Position numbers and translations under genes: made by a program
Shown here: in pieces, positions 19,857 to 30,483 of the stretch
How the letters are laid out: every line of letters starts with the position of its first letter
Position numbering within the stretch: the first letter of the stretch is position 1
Source: Trichomonas vaginalis G3
Lineage: Eukaryota; Parabasalia; Trichomonadida; Trichomonadidae
NCBI RefSeq assembly: GCF_026262505.1
Contig: NC_067205.1
Coordinates: 12,276,001-12,340,000 of the forward strand
DNA length: 64,000 bases
Direction: 5' to 3'
The notes under the pieces: model-generated
Seen by the model: the letters and a program-made list of their open reading frames with translations, nothing else
Told to the model about the DNA's origin: nothing
Database searches by the model: none

Positions 19857-21463
19857 ATGTACGCCGCTCAGAATATAACGCCAACAGTTTTGGATGCTAT
19901 GAATGGAAATGTTTCCGAATGGTATAACGAATGCGACAATGCCATTAGAAGGTCAGAAATAGTTCCTGGAACTTACGAATATACAACTGCTGTTTCTTAT
20001 GGAAACGTAGGTGAGTTTGGAGAAGGTTCTTCAACAACAGTAGATATTGCTTGCGACAGGTTTCATATAATTTCTATTGACAACTCATTCTTATACGTGG
20101 AACAAGACATTGAAATAAAACCTTCTGCCAAGTTGTCTGACAAGAAAGGTTGCAATGGAATTTTCTATGTCGGATACCAATATGCTCCAGAAGTTTTCAT
20201 GGATATAAGATATATTCTAACTCTGACTTAGTTCAAACAGTAACATGGGCAAACTATGAATGGTTCGCTTTGAGAAACTCAGTACAACCACAAGCTAGAG
20301 AACAAACAGACCAGTATGCAACTATTGAGAAAATAAGAAGACTTGACCCTAACGTTCCAGGAGTTTATGTTAACCTTTCTGGACAAACTGCAGCAGCAGT
20401 AACCAAAGTAAAATTGAAACTTAGAGTTCCTTTGTCATCTTTCCTCATCTTCAGGTTTTTAAGATACTTGCCAAACTGGGCAGGAAAAATTTCTATTGAA
20501 CTTACTCCAAGCAAAAATAACTTAGTCATTGCACCAACGCAAGACCCATTCACTCTTACAGAAGTAGTGGGAACAAATAAAATGTCATTCGCCGACTTTT
20601 GCAAAAACAAAGTTGACTTAGACTTTGGTTTCTCAAACCTCAACACTGAAGTAAACTATTATTTCAATGCTGCTGGAGATGCTTGGGACCCAGTTAAGTT
20701 CACATGCGAAAAATTTGAATGCAAGAGAATAGAAAGCAGACTTGCAGTCTATATGTTGGACCCAGATATTTCAAATGCTTTAGCTGCCAAATATATTGCA
20801 GTTCCACTTATGTTCCCTATACACCAAATATCTGTCAAAGACTTTGCAGGTGAAGTTGGAAACCAAAGTGCTGACCCAGGTGCAAGAACAGATATTGCTT
20901 TAACAACTGCAATGAAACATGCAGATACTATGTTTGTACTGTTCAGACGAACTATAAATGACTATTCTTGTTTCTACAACCCTGGTATTAAATATCATAT
21001 AAACATAGATGGCAAATATTATCCAAGAGAAGAATATTCTACAGTTGAGGATATGAGGTCATACAACTTGACATTAGATGCTATGAACTTTAACAACAAC
21101 TTCACAACAACCATTAACCCTGAAATGCAAAGTTCTATTATGCCATATGTGAAAGTATGGACTCATACAGGAAGTCAAAAAACTCAATATACAAATGGAG
21201 ACCGTTCAAACTTTTGGCTTGGCATTCCATTTGCTGACTCAGAAGACTTTATGGGTGGTATTTCAACTGTTGGTACTGTTCAAATACAATATACTGGTGA
21301 CAGAGACGGTCCAGATGAATTGAAAGCAAAGAAGTTTACAAAACCAATAGCACTTTTCACGGAAGATGCTCTTTTGAAGATTCGTTCGATGAAACCTGCT
21401 GGGGCTCCTCAGATTGGCATAACGACAGCTTCCATCGAGCAGATTTTGGCAGCAGGTCAGTAA
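19857..21463 (+). pseudogene. Major capsid protein, double-jelly-roll type (broken)
   Basis: Remains of a protein of about 530 residues, directly after the coiled-coil gene. Its size, beta-rich sequence and position before a penton-like gene fit the Polinton major capsid protein, which forms trimeric hexon-like capsomers with two jelly-roll folds. Segments such as RVPLSSFLIFRFLRYLPNW and AVPLMFPIHQISVKDF fit long strands and the inter-domain region. Closely similar remains lie at 57981-59584 in Polinton C, with a divergent patch around the middle. The leader tactcatatgaaATG again places TCA close to the start. The copy is broken. Confidence 0.8.
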
Positions 21464-21776
21464 GTTGTTCTTGAACTGACTTCTCTCCGTCAAATATTGA
21501 CAGTACGCCAGTTTTGACATAATATTGTATTATAAACTTTCCTTTAGTAATATCGGTCAGTTTTGAAGTTATATTTTTGTCTGCTTCAAGAACTTTCACC
21601 ATTTCAGTTATACCAACTTTCTTTGCTTTATGAAAATATTTAGGTTCAGCAAAGACTGCTATTCTATAACATTTACCATTGTTTGTATAAAGAACTATTC
21701 TGTCAATGTATTTGTATTGTTTGTGTGTGTAAACTTTGTTTTGCTTCAATTCGAAGAGATACTCAAATACGTCCAT
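21357..21776 (-). CDS. Small protein gene convergent with and overlapping the capsid gene (Polinton)
   Basis: A 139-residue frame on the minus strand. Its first 105 codons lie in the gap between the capsid gene and the next plus-strand gene, and its last 35 overlap the 3' end of the capsid frame. The N-terminal part (MDVFEYLFELKQNKVYTHKQ, then IDRIVLYTNNGKCYRIAVF) looks like a compact alpha/beta protein. A damaged relative occupies the same place in Polinton C (59478-59893), so the gene is conserved. The overlapping tail could be partly an effect of the opposite gene. The family is not recognised. Confidence 0.6.
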   Translation of the reverse strand: MDVFEYLFELKQNKVYTHKQYKYIDRIVLYTNNGKCYRIAVFAEPKYFHKAKKVGITEMVKVLEADKNITSKLTDITKGKFIIQYYVKTGVLSIFDGEKSVQEQLTDLLPKSARWKLSLCQSEEPQQVSSNESSKEHLP

Positions 21777-21794
21777 CTTTTTATTCTAAGTAAA

Positions 21795-22376
21795 ATGTCA
21801 TTTCCGAAAAATAGAAGCGTAAGTGTTTCAAAAGGTTTAATGGCGATGGCAGATGTGAAGTTAAATTCACCAACTCAAACAAACAGTCAAAGTGTTGTTG
21901 TCAATGTCAAAGACAGAGATGTTGAAGTGGGGAAACCATACGAAGACGAAGATGGTATAACAATAGTTCCTGTAAAAGAACAACCAACATACCCTGAAGT
22001 TAGCAGAGACTTAAGTTCTGTTGCAGATATTCGAAACGACTACCAACAACTTAAAGATAAACTTAAAACTCAGGAGAAGATTTGTCAAGCTTTAAGTATA
22101 ATGTTAAACTTGGTCGAACACAACCCTGTAAAAGTGAACTCATATGTCATTGCACCTCATGAAGTTTTGAAAGAACTATTGAAACTTTTGACAGAGGCAG
22201 ACGATATAAACATCAAAGAAATAGAACCCGACATTGCTTGCTGTGGTGTTTCATATAATGTCATTGACAAGATATACGTTATGAAAGGAGGTGAAACGTT
22301 GAACTTAAAATATAGTTTCCCAGACGTCATAAAAATATTTGACGACCACAACATTTCATTAAAGTTTATTTGCTAA
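21795..22376 (+). CDS. Conserved Polinton core protein of 193 residues, unknown role
   Basis: The frame stays open upstream, but the ATG at 21795 (MSFPKNRSVSVSKGLM) is chosen because the same start and leader occur in Polinton C (59912) and the upstream part overlaps the opposite-strand gene. The protein has a polar N-terminal third (about residues 1-75), a predicted coiled or helical segment (DIRNDYQQLKDKLKTQEKI) and a folded C-terminal half (VNSYVIAPHEVLKELLKLL and KIYVMKGGETLNLKYSF). It lies between the major capsid and penton-like genes, so it may be virion-related. Only 4 bases separate it from the next start codon. Confidence 0.75.
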   Translation: MSFPKNRSVSVSKGLMAMADVKLNSPTQTNSQSVVVNVKDRDVEVGKPYEDEDGITIVPVKEQPTYPEVSRDLSSVADIRNDYQQLKDKLKTQEKICQALSIMLNLVEHNPVKVNSYVIAPHEVLKELLKLLTEADDINIKEIEPDIACCGVSYNVIDKIYVMKGGETLNLKYSFPDVIKIFDDHNISLKFIC

Positions 22377-22380
22377 GTAA

Positions 22381-23178
22381 ATGGCAGAAGACATAATGGT
22401 TTATACTATTACGACTAAAAACCCTGAGTCATATAATTCTATAACAACAAACTTACAAAGTCCTCAAGGACGATATTGTAAACTAACCTTAAACACAATG
22501 ACGACTAAAGCCTGTTTTGCTCTTTTGACACCAGAAGACTTTATTGTTGTGAATGGTAAAAAATACTCCTTTGAAGATACTTACTCAGATATACCACCAA
22601 CAGGTTTTGTTGACTTATTTAATACTTTAAGGACGGATGTAACATGTGCTGCAACTAGAGCAGGTTTCATTATGTTTGGATGTCCGACTGAGTTTAGTAT
22701 AAACGATATGAGCTATAATACAAAACTTATATCTGGTTTTTACTACCAACAGTTTCCTATAACAGGAAAAGGTGTCATACAAGGAATGTCTATTCCATTG
22801 ACTTTAAGCACACCTATTTTATATATTGTTTCAAACTTAGGTTCAAAGTGTTATTCGAATGTCGACAGAAACTATTATGACCAAAAGATACTTATGCGTA
22901 TAAACAATACTTTCTCTGCTGGTTTGCCTATTGTTCATTCGAATGCAGAATTTTCAACCTTAGTGAACTCAAACACTTTGGCAAGTATAACGTTGACATT
23001 AGTTGACGCAAACTTTGTTCCTGTAAAACTTTTATGTCCTATGTATTTGTCAATGACGGCAGAAAGTTTCGAATTGGAAGATGCAACTGGTGAAAGTATT
23101 GTATTACAAGAACAACTTCAACAACAAATAGCTCAAGAACAACAAATGCAACAAATGCAACAACAAAGTCAAGAATAA
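22381..23178 (+). CDS. Minor capsid (penton-like) protein (Polinton gene, open frame whole)
   Basis: The 265-residue product is beta-rich through about residue 235 and ends in a Gln-rich tail (QEQLQQQIAQEQQMQQ). The segment TLASITLTLVDANFVPVKL resembles the characteristic strand pair of single-jelly-roll penton proteins of Polintons and virophages, in which a phrase like ...L.D..g..v.l occurs near the C-terminus. Its position shortly after the major capsid gene agrees. Polinton C encodes a nearly identical protein at 60738-61535. The assignment rests on pattern and context. Confidence 0.7.
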   Translation: MAEDIMVYTITTKNPESYNSITTNLQSPQGRYCKLTLNTMTTKACFALLTPEDFIVVNGKKYSFEDTYSDIPPTGFVDLFNTLRTDVTCAATRAGFIMFGCPTEFSINDMSYNTKLISGFYYQQFPITGKGVIQGMSIPLTLSTPILYIVSNLGSKCYSNVDRNYYDQKILMRINNTFSAGLPIVHSNAEFSTLVNSNTLASITLTLVDANFVPVKLLCPMYLSMTAESFELEDATGESIVLQEQLQQQIAQEQQMQQMQQQSQE

Positions 23179-23205
23179 AAAAAATATTTTTTTATTTTTA
23201 TAAAA

Positions 23206-24448
23206 ATGTACAGAATAGATGTTTCAGATTTTTATGACTTCCAAGCATTCAGAAATATGTGTCCATTTAGAGACTATAACAAAGCAGTCGAGAATTTGAA
23301 ACGTTTAGTCATTTATGTTGACTCTGCCCCAGAATGTTATGTTATGAAAGAATGGGATGTTGTCTTTAACAAACCAAGAGCAACAATAGTTTCAGAACAA
23401 GAATGTAGACAGAAACTTAAGAAAATAAAAGTCGTACAAGTTGGCATGAAGATGTTAGATGCTTGGGATATCTTATTGTCAAAGTTAGAAGATTTTTCAG
23501 TTCGAGGTATAAAGTTCTATACACCTTCTCCAAACTTCTATTCTATCTTCACTGGATATAAATACGAACAAGTAGAATGGAAAGAAAATATTATAGAAGC
23601 TTGGTTAGACCATGTCAAAGAAATTATATGCAATGGAAACGAAAGAGTCTATGAGTATATCTTATGTTGGTTTGCAAACATCTTACAACATCCAAGTGCT
23701 AAAAATGAAACTGCTCTCATTATAATTGGAAAACAAGGAACTGGTAAGAATACTTTCTTTACAGATATTTTGTGCAAACTGTTAGAAGGTTATTCGAATC
23801 CGAATATGACAAACTTAGAAAACATCTGCGGTAAATTTAACTCTTCAATTGAGAATATGAAACTTATAGTTTGCAATGAACTTCAAAGTATAGATACAAC
23901 AAAAGTTTTGAACTCAGATGCTTTGAAGAGTCTTATAACAGACAAAGTTGGAGTTGTTGAAAGAAAATATAAAGACCAAAGAGTTTGTGAAAATGTTGCA
24001 AACTTCATTATGGTTTCAAACAATGCTGTTCCGATGAAGTTAGAAAGTTCTGACAGAAGATATGTAGTTGTCAGAACGTCAGATTCTCATATGCAAGATA
24101 CAGAATATTTTGACGACTTAGCAGAAACTTTGACATCTGACTTTTACAACCACTTGTTCTCATATTTTTATGACATTAGATATTTCAAAGTTCAATCCAA
24201 GACAAATTCCACATACCGAAGAAAGACAAACATTGTTAGAAGCAAACAAGAGTGTATATGAACTGTTTATAGATGAGACTAACTTTGAGTGTTTAGATGA
24301 AAGGTCATTGTACGATTCGTATAAACAATATTGTCAAGAATATGTTTATATGACAGCGTCTAAACGAACATTCTTGGCAAATGTCAAAAGTCTTTTAATG
24401 TTCAGAACGGCGTATATACAAAGAAAAATTTTTCTGAGTAAATTTTAA
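23206..24448 (+). pseudogene. Superfamily 3 helicase, D5/P4-primase type (broken)
   Basis: Remains of a protein of about 410 residues. Visible motifs are Walker A (IIGKQGTGKNTFF), Walker B (LIVCNELQS), motif C (NFIMVSNN) and the following arginine-containing DRRYVVV, in the order expected of SF3 helicases of the D5/phage P4 class. These enzymes unwind DNA at origins in viruses and plasmids. No primase-polymerase domain is visible in front of the helicase; the N-terminal 150 residues are of unknown fold. The gene is conserved in Polinton C (61565-62795). In an element lacking a visible polymerase B, it is the main candidate replication protein. It is broken. Confidence 0.85.
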
Positions 24449-24473
24449 AAACAGTATTTTTTATTTATTTGAA

Positions 24474-25059
24474 ATGTACGCTGAGTTTGTTGGAAAAGAC
24501 TGTTGGAAAACTTGTTTGTTTTAGATGAGAAATATGAAATTCACTGTTGTGAGTCATTTGAAGTCAGAAACAAAGAGACAAAAAGAGTTTTAAGCGGAGG
24601 GAGCAAAATAACGGATATGCTAGGATGAGTATGAGTGGAAAAAACTATTTTAAACATGTTTGTCATTGCAAACTCATTTTATACCGAACCCTAACAATTT
24701 ACCTTTTGTAGACCATATAAACCATATAAGAAACGACAATAGACTTGAAAACTTGCGTTGGTCACTCGTTCTGAAAACAATAAGAACAAAAGCAAATTTA
24801 TAGATATAGTATTCGAATTTGTCGACGAACTAGAAATGAAGCAATTGAAATTACAGACTATGGCGAGCATACGTTTGAGTTTTACTACTATAGCGAAGAA
24901 CAAGACTCTTTCTACTTTTATACCGGCGTAAACTATAGAAAATTACAAGTATATTTTACTAAGGATGGCTGTGCTCATGTAAACGCTAGAGATACAGATG
25001 GAAAATGCGTTAGACTATTTCTTAACAAATTCAAGAAGCTATATGGCATACCATTTTAA
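24474..25059 (+). pseudogene. HNH homing-type nuclease, copy 1 in Polinton B (broken)
   Basis: The DNA closely matches the HNH gene at 32470-33053 on the opposite strand, including the DHI-type HNH core and the trailing domain ending in DTDGKCVRLFLNKFKKLYG. It is inserted in the spacer between the SF3 helicase and the next small gene, where Polinton C has only about 36 bases. The flanking spacer sequences (ttttttatccgatagaaa before the next gene) are the same in both elements. The copy is broken. Such free-standing HNH genes commonly behave as homing endonucleases. Confidence 0.8.
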
Positions 25060-25100
25060 AACGTTTTTTATAAAAAAAAATTTTTTTATCCGATAGAAAG

Positions 25101-25521
25101 ATGGCAAAATTCATCTCAGTAAATTAAGTACATGACAGAAGTCAAAGATAAGTTAGCTCCATTCGCATATTTGAATGTTTACTTCTACAATTTTGAAAAG
25201 TCTTCATTCAGCAAAAGTTTGGAACATCGAACCAGTTAAGTTTGCTATTGTGACTAAAAATGGTGCGAAATTTGAAGACTTAGACATAGAAGGTTTGTTA
25301 ACAGTCAAAGAAAATTTTGACAGAAGGTTCTCAAACCTTAAAGAAGGCAAAGCATACAAAACTTGTTATACCTTATGAACCAAAGAAAGCAGACGACTAT
25401 GAATATTATGAGTCTAAGATAGTTGAAGTTCAAGGTAAATTGGGTAAAAAGATTTTAGAGTCTAAGCCAGTGTTTGCTCCTAAAGAGAAGAAACATTGAC
25501 ATTGACCCAGAAATGTTCTAA
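25101..25521 (+). pseudogene. Small conserved Polinton protein (139-residue family), broken copy
   Basis: Relative of the intact gene at 62832-63251 in Polinton C, which begins MAKFISVNKYMSGLKEEL and ends in an acidic tail. The family is unrecognised. It lies between the helicase (here the HNH insertion) and a convergent small gene. The copy is broken. Confidence 0.75.
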
Positions 25522-25537
25522 AAATAAAATTTTATTT

Positions 25538-25992
25538 TTACATGTCAAATTTCTTTTTCTCTGGAACTGGTTCAGGTTCTTTCTTCTCTTCTTCTACTTT
25601 CTTTTCTTTCTTCTCTCTCTTCTTCTTCTTCTCTGGTGGAGTTATGTCAAATTTGGCGCAACCATATTTATGTAAAAGGTCTTTGTCCTTTAATAGCTCT
25701 TCTATTCTGTTTTCTATTTCATCTTCAAGAACAGCGCATGTGTCTTCTTTGCATTCTAAGAACTTTTGTTGGACTTCATCTCTCCAAGAGGCGTCATCTC
25801 TGTCAACAAGTCTGTCATTGACAAACTTAAAGACTTCTCTGCTTAATGTTTTATGGTTCTTGTCATATTCCAGAAACAGAACTTTAGAACAAATTCACCT
25901 TTCTTGTTTACACTATGTAAGATTTTATGGTCGACAGAAGTTTTAGAGTCGAAAAGTTTGTCTCGAATATAGATAGCGAAATCGCTAGACAT
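25538..25992 (-). pseudogene. Small Lys/Glu-tailed Polinton protein (150-residue family), broken copy
   Basis: Relative of the intact minus-strand gene at 63268-63720 in Polinton C. The family has a folded N-terminal part of about 105 residues and a low-complexity KKxREKKEKKVEEEKKEPEP tail. It is convergent with the preceding small gene and divergent from the packaging ATPase, with about 35 bases to the ATPase start. The copy is broken. Confidence 0.75.
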
Positions 25993-26027
25993 TTTCTAAA
26001 AGATAAAAATTTTAATTTTTCTAAAAT

Positions 26028-26904
26028 ATGTTAGAAAAAAAGTTTGCTGACATTGACAAGAAATTTGAGAATGTTTTAAACAAGAACAAGAGGAAGTTAG
26101 AAAATGCTCAGATAAAACCTATACATGACAAGTTCTTATTTGCTCAGAATGGTATAACAGGTCTAATTGCACCACCTGGGTCGGGTAAGACTTTCACTTA
26201 TCTTAAAATGGCTGCACAACAACAAGAACTATATGAGAAGAACCCATTCTATGAGTTAGTTGTTATTTGTAGTACTTCTGGTCAATTTGACCAAACCGTC
26301 AATTCGTTCAAAGATATTATAAAGAAGTCTAAGTTAGTATGTATAAAGGATACTGAGTTGTTAGATTGGATAAAGAAGTACCAAAGAAGAGTTTTGAAGT
26401 ATAATGCTATAAATGAGTATATAAATTCTAAGTTTAAAGACCCAAATGAGGAAATGCAGAGAATATTAGAGAAGAAACACTTCAGAAACAAAACAGAAAG
26501 AGATAGAATACATTTCGAAGAAATTGCAATCTTACGATTGGAAGACTTACCCTCATAGGTGTCTTCTTATCTTAGACGACTTTGCTTCTCATCCTTTGTT
26601 AAAGAACAGAGAACAAGACATGTGTCGAATTCTTAAGAAGCTCAGACACTTTAACATCTCAGTTGTCATTTGTGTACAGACAGCAAAGAGTTTAAGTAAG
26701 GATGTAAAGAGAATACTTACTGATATCATACTTTTCCCCGGATTGTCCGAAGACGATTTCATGGAACTTATGAAAGAGTCCATGGCAGGTAAGTTTGACA
26801 GACATGAACTATGGGAGAAGTACAAAGTCATACAAGACCCTCATACTTCTTTCAGAATTCATATCTACGCAAACAAAGTTCAAATTGTAAAAAGTCAAGC
26901 GTAA
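26028..26904 (+). pseudogene. DNA-packaging ATPase, A32/FtsK-HerA type (broken)
   Basis: Remains of a protein of about 290 residues with Walker A (IAPPGSGKTFTYLK) and a Walker B region (CLLILDDFASHP), followed by a segment ending ISVVICVQTAKSL, where the Q of VxQ is typical of the sensor strand in A32-like packaging ATPases. In Polintons and their virus relatives this enzyme pumps the genome into preformed capsids. The first part of the same gene is seen in Polinton C at 63757 onward. The gene is broken. Confidence 0.85.
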
Positions 26905-27438
26905 AAATGTAAGTGTTTGAGTCTTAGTAAGTAAGTCTGTTGTGGTTCTGCAGCTTTCGGTTCTTCTGGCTTTGGAAGACATTCAGGAAGAGGAACGTCA
27001 GTCATCCGTTTGTGTCCTGTTGGAAGGAAAAACTTTTCCTGTCGGAAGGAAGAACTTTTCCTGTCGGAAGGAAAAACTTTTTCTGTCGGAAGGAAAAACT
27101 TTTTCTGTCGGAAGGAAAAACTTTTTCTGAAGTTCGACCAAAAAGTTCTCAATTTTCGAAAATTTGAATGGTTTACGGACGGACAACTGGAAAATTTTTT
27201 CCTGTCGGAAGGAAAAATTTTTTCTTTTGTCCGGAAAATTTTTTCCAGTTGTCGGGAAAATTTTTTCCAGTTGTCGGGAAAAACTTTTCCTGTCGGAAGG
27301 AAAAACTTTTTCTGTCGGATGGAAGGACTTTTTCTGTCGGATGGAAGGACTCGGAATGCCAGAAGGATTTGACGAGGCAATTTACTTTATAGAGCTACCT
27401 GAGCCATCTGAAGTCAAGCGTAAAAATAAATGGTTCAT
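26905..27438. repeat. 22-bp minisatellite with self-complementary units
   Basis: Units of 22 bp (ctgtcggaaggaaaaacttt plus two bases) recur from about 27015 to 27115 and again, in more varied form, from about 27185 to 27355. Each unit is itself partly palindromic (ggaaaaa/tttttcc). Because 22 is not a multiple of 3, reading frames rotate through the array. Three plus-strand frames and one minus-strand frame (26895-27380, 161 codons) are open across it. The minus-strand frame repeats with a 22-residue period (FFLPTEK, VFPSDRKS, FSFRQEK). Whether any frame is a gene is uncertain. Confidence 0.8.
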
Positions 27439-28236
27439 CTACCCTACTTGTTTGAAGTTGTCAAAATACTCTGTTATTTTTTCCTTTAACAATGGCAAAT
27501 CTTCTTTGAAGGTAAGAATTGTACAACCTTTAATATCATAGTGTGTTTGAGGTAAAGTATCTTGAACTATTTGTTTCACATCTTCATTCGGTGTCATTGA
27601 AATCGGTAAGTTTTCGCGATAGAACCAATTTCTGTCAGATTTGTAAATCTTAGCAAGGTCGTAAAAGCTTTTGTTGTTTCTTCTGACTAAATGCAACATA
27701 ACCATATCTTTATCTTCTTCATTTTCCATCTCTTCAGTATAAATCATATACTTATAGTTCTTTTCCTTTCCTTTTGGTACCGAACGTGGTATTCTTTTCT
27801 GAATGCTTTTGTCTTCTTTCATCATATCTTCTCTCTGCTTTGTACAAAGTTCGTCAAGTAGCATAAGTATGTAGATTGCATAACGAGGTGAAGCCCACAT
27901 TGCTATTGAACTAACTAGGAACTTATGAACATATATACCTTTTAGATGTGATGGTAAGTTTTGTCTGTCTTGGTACATCTTTTTAAGTTCTACATGTTCA
28001 AACTCACTGAGGAGTTCATGAGTGCTATTTAATTCAAACCAATCTTGTGGTTTCATAGTATCTGGAGCAAAACATGCTGTCAAAATACTTTGCATTTGGT
28101 ACATATCGTCTTTGACCGAACGAATGAGACGGAGTTGTTTGTTAAACTGTATGTACTCATATTCTTCATTTATAGCTTCATGGACTATAACTGTTGTTGT
28201 GTTCTCTGTTGTTGACATATCTGTCTTTACATACAA
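27439..28236 (-). CDS. MSV199/KilA-N-like DNA-binding protein (Polinton gene, open frame whole)
   Basis: The product is 265 residues (or 259 from the second methionine at 28218, MSTTENTTT). Residues about 100-130 (GIYVHKFLVSSIAMWASPRYAIYILMLLDEL) match the hallmark of the MSV199/Bro-N/KilA-N group: an I-H--L---AMWASP-YAI pattern found in large DNA viruses of eukaryotes and in phages. These are DNA-binding regulators. A second domain of about 110 residues follows (YMIYTEEMENEE onward, with LVRRNNKSF), similar in position to the C-terminal partner domains of viral KilA-N proteins. It lies beside the long palindromic arrays, which makes a site-specific binding role attractive but unproven. Confidence 0.8.
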   Translation of the reverse strand: MYVKTDMSTTENTTTVIVHEAINEEYEYIQFNKQLRLIRSVKDDMYQMQSILTACFAPDTMKPQDWFELNSTHELLSEFEHVELKKMYQDRQNLPSHLKGIYVHKFLVSSIAMWASPRYAIYILMLLDELCTKQREDMMKEDKSIQKRIPRSVPKGKEKNYKYMIYTEEMENEEDKDMVMLHLVRRNNKSFYDLAKIYKSDRNWFYRENLPISMTPNEDVKQIVQDTLPQTHYDIKGCTILTFKEDLPLLKEKITEYFDNFKQVG

Positions 28237-28305
28237 AATAAAAAAATAAATAAAAATAAAACTAACTTTATTTTTTCTATCTTAAGGAAACTCATGAAAT
28301 TTGGT

Positions 28306-29470
28306 CATTTTTCAGCAAAAATATATTTTATGTTAGCATGTTAGATCTAACACGTTTTCTAACACGTTTTCTAACATGGTCTAAAACACACAAAACTCAT
28401 GAAATTTCAAGACTTCATCGAACTTAAATGTTTTGTCAAGACTTCTTCGTAATGAGCGTAAAGGACCCAAAAATAAAGTTTATGTTAACATGTTAGATCT
28501 AACATGTTTTCTAACATGTTTTCTAACATGTTTTCTAACCTCATGAATTTTCATGATTTCATCGTACATGTTTTGTCAAAACTTCTTCGTACATGTTTTG
28601 TCAAACATGAACGTAAATGTTTTGTCAAACATGAACGTAAATGTTTTGTCAAACATGAAATTTCATACGGAATTCAGCAAAAATAAAGTTTATGTTAACA
28701 TGTTAGATCTAACATGTTTTCTAACATGTTTTCTAACATGGTCTAAAACACACAAAACTCATGAAATTTCATACGGAATTCAATAAAAATAATGTTTATG
28801 TTAGAATGTTAGATCTAACATGTTTTCTAACATGTTTTCTAACATGGTCTAAAACATACAAAACTCATGAAATTTCATACGGAATTCAATAAAAATAATG
28901 TTTATGTTAGAATGTTAGATCTAACATGTTTTCTAACATGTTTTCTAACATGGTCTAAAACATACAAAATTCATGAAATTTCATACGGAATTCAATAAAA
29001 ATAATGTTTATGTTAGAATGTTAGATCTAACATGTTTTCTAACATGTTTTCTAACATGGTCTAAAACATACAAAACTCATGAAATTTCATACGGAATTCA
29101 ATAAAAATAATGTTTATGTTAGAATGTTAGATCTAACATGTTTTCTAACATGTTTTCTAACATGGTCTAAAACATACAAAATTCATGAAATTTCATACGG
29201 AATTCAATAAAAATAATGTTTATGTTAGAATGTTAGATCTAACATGTTTTCTAACATGTTTTCTAACATGGTCTAAAACATACAAAACTCATGAAATTTC
29301 ATACGGAATTCAATAAAAATAATGTTTATGTTAGAATGTTAGATCTAACATGTTTTCTAACATGTTTTCTAACATGGTCTAAAACATACAAAACTCATGA
29401 AATTTCATACGGAATTCAATAAAAATAATGTTTATGTTAGAATGTTAGATCTAACATGTTTTCTAACATA
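28306..29470. repeat. Left arm of internal palindromic repeat array (106-bp units)
   Basis: Tandem 106-bp units, very similar to each other, each contain the 14-bp palindrome tgttagatctaaca, two or three ttttctaacatg words, and aactcatgaaatttcatacg. About ten copies of the palindrome occur. Near 28427-28650 a few 25-bp iterons (gttttgtcaagacttcttcg and a variant gttttgtcaaacatgaacg) are interspersed. Most units from 28700 to 29470 are in exact 106-bp register. Confidence 0.95.
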
Positions 29471-29475
29471 ACTAT

Positions 29476-30417
29476 TTACAAGCGTTTTACATGGTATATG
29501 TTGCGATGGTTCATGACTCTAAACAATTTCGTAGCTTCTATTTCTTCTTTTAGTATGTCAAAAGTTTTAACGATACCGAAGGTTTCTTTATATTTCTTCT
29601 TGACGTCAGATAGAAGGAAATCTTCTGCTGTTGGATAGTTTTTGTTCAGAAATTCTAACATGTTCATTTTATCTTCTGCTGGTTTTTCTGCTTCTTTCTT
29701 TAAATCTGCATAGTCGTTTCGCATACGTTCTATCTCTTTGACGGAGTAGTTATATTTCCTCATTGCTGCTTTACATTTTGAACATTGCGGGTTCATTTTT
29801 GCGTTATATTCTGAAACCTTACCTGCTAAAACAACCAAGGCGTCAATGGTTTTCTTCATCTCAAACATAGCGGGTTTTATTTGTTCGTTCCATACCTTAC
29901 CCCTACTATCTTTATCTCTTATTTCCCAAACACATTTTGCAACTAACGAAACAAAGTTGTCGTAGGTCTTAAATTCTTCGGATTTGTAAAGGTCAGAGAT
30001 GTTCTTATATACCATGTCGCAATCTTTGTCCATAACCTTATGGTTGCAATGAAAACCAAGGAATTCATAATTTACCTTTCGTATGAACTTCTTTATTTCT
30101 ACTGAGTCAGTTGCTTTGACTTCTATTTCGTCAAATTCGGGAATGGTTAGTTTTTGTTGTTGGATTTCAGGCAATTTGGGTAAATGGTCAATAATGTCCT
30201 GCATTTCATAAAGATACTGTTCATTTGTTTCATCTTTCGCACTACAGTCTAAATTACTTGTTAAAAGTTCTTGCTTTATCTTCTGGATTTTTGTTTCGAA
30301 AGTATATGAAGAAGGAATGAAGTTTTTCATCTCTACTAACATAGATGTTGGATTCATAACTAGCGAGTTTGGTGCTGTAGTTGTTTGAATTGTTGTTGTG
30401 CCGATTGTTGAAATCAT
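29476..30417 (-). CDS. Unknown 313-residue Polinton protein enclosed by inverted repeat arrays
   Basis: Intact frame with a Thr-rich N-terminus (MISTIGTTTIQTTTAPNSL), a middle with CNHKVMDKDCD and a CSKC knuckle (about residue 215), a charged coiled-coil stretch (ERMRNDYADLKKEAEKPAEDK), and a C-terminal section containing YPTAEDFLLSDVKKKYKE. The cysteines could form a small metal site. No family is recognised. It is the only gene between the two long inverted arrays, and its stop codon touches the last left-arm repeat. A role in recognising those repeats, such as replication initiation or segregation, is an inference from position only. Confidence 0.75.
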   Translation of the reverse strand: MISTIGTTTIQTTTAPNSLVMNPTSMLVEMKNFIPSSYTFETKIQKIKQELLTSNLDCSAKDETNEQYLYEMQDIIDHLPKLPEIQQQKLTIPEFDEIEVKATDSVEIKKFIRKVNYEFLGFHCNHKVMDKDCDMVYKNISDLYKSEEFKTYDNFVSLVAKCVWEIRDKDSRGKVWNEQIKPAMFEMKKTIDALVVLAGKVSEYNAKMNPQCSKCKAAMRKYNYSVKEIERMRNDYADLKKEAEKPAEDKMNMLEFLNKNYPTAEDFLLSDVKKKYKETFGIVKTFDILKEEIEATKLFRVMNHRNIYHVKRL

Positions 30418-30483
30418 GTCTTTTATACAAAATAAAAAAAATAAATAAAATAAAAAATAAAACTAATTTTATTTTTATTTCGG

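Noticed and set aside
25542-25946. Plus-strand Ser/Phe-rich frame at 25542 (and its equal at 63272)
   Set aside because: Antisense of the conserved Lys/Glu-tailed minus-strand gene.
28306-29470. Protein-coding repeats in the 106-bp array
   Set aside because: Short frames (60-77 codons) are only translations of the repeats; 106 is not divisible by three and no frame is kept.
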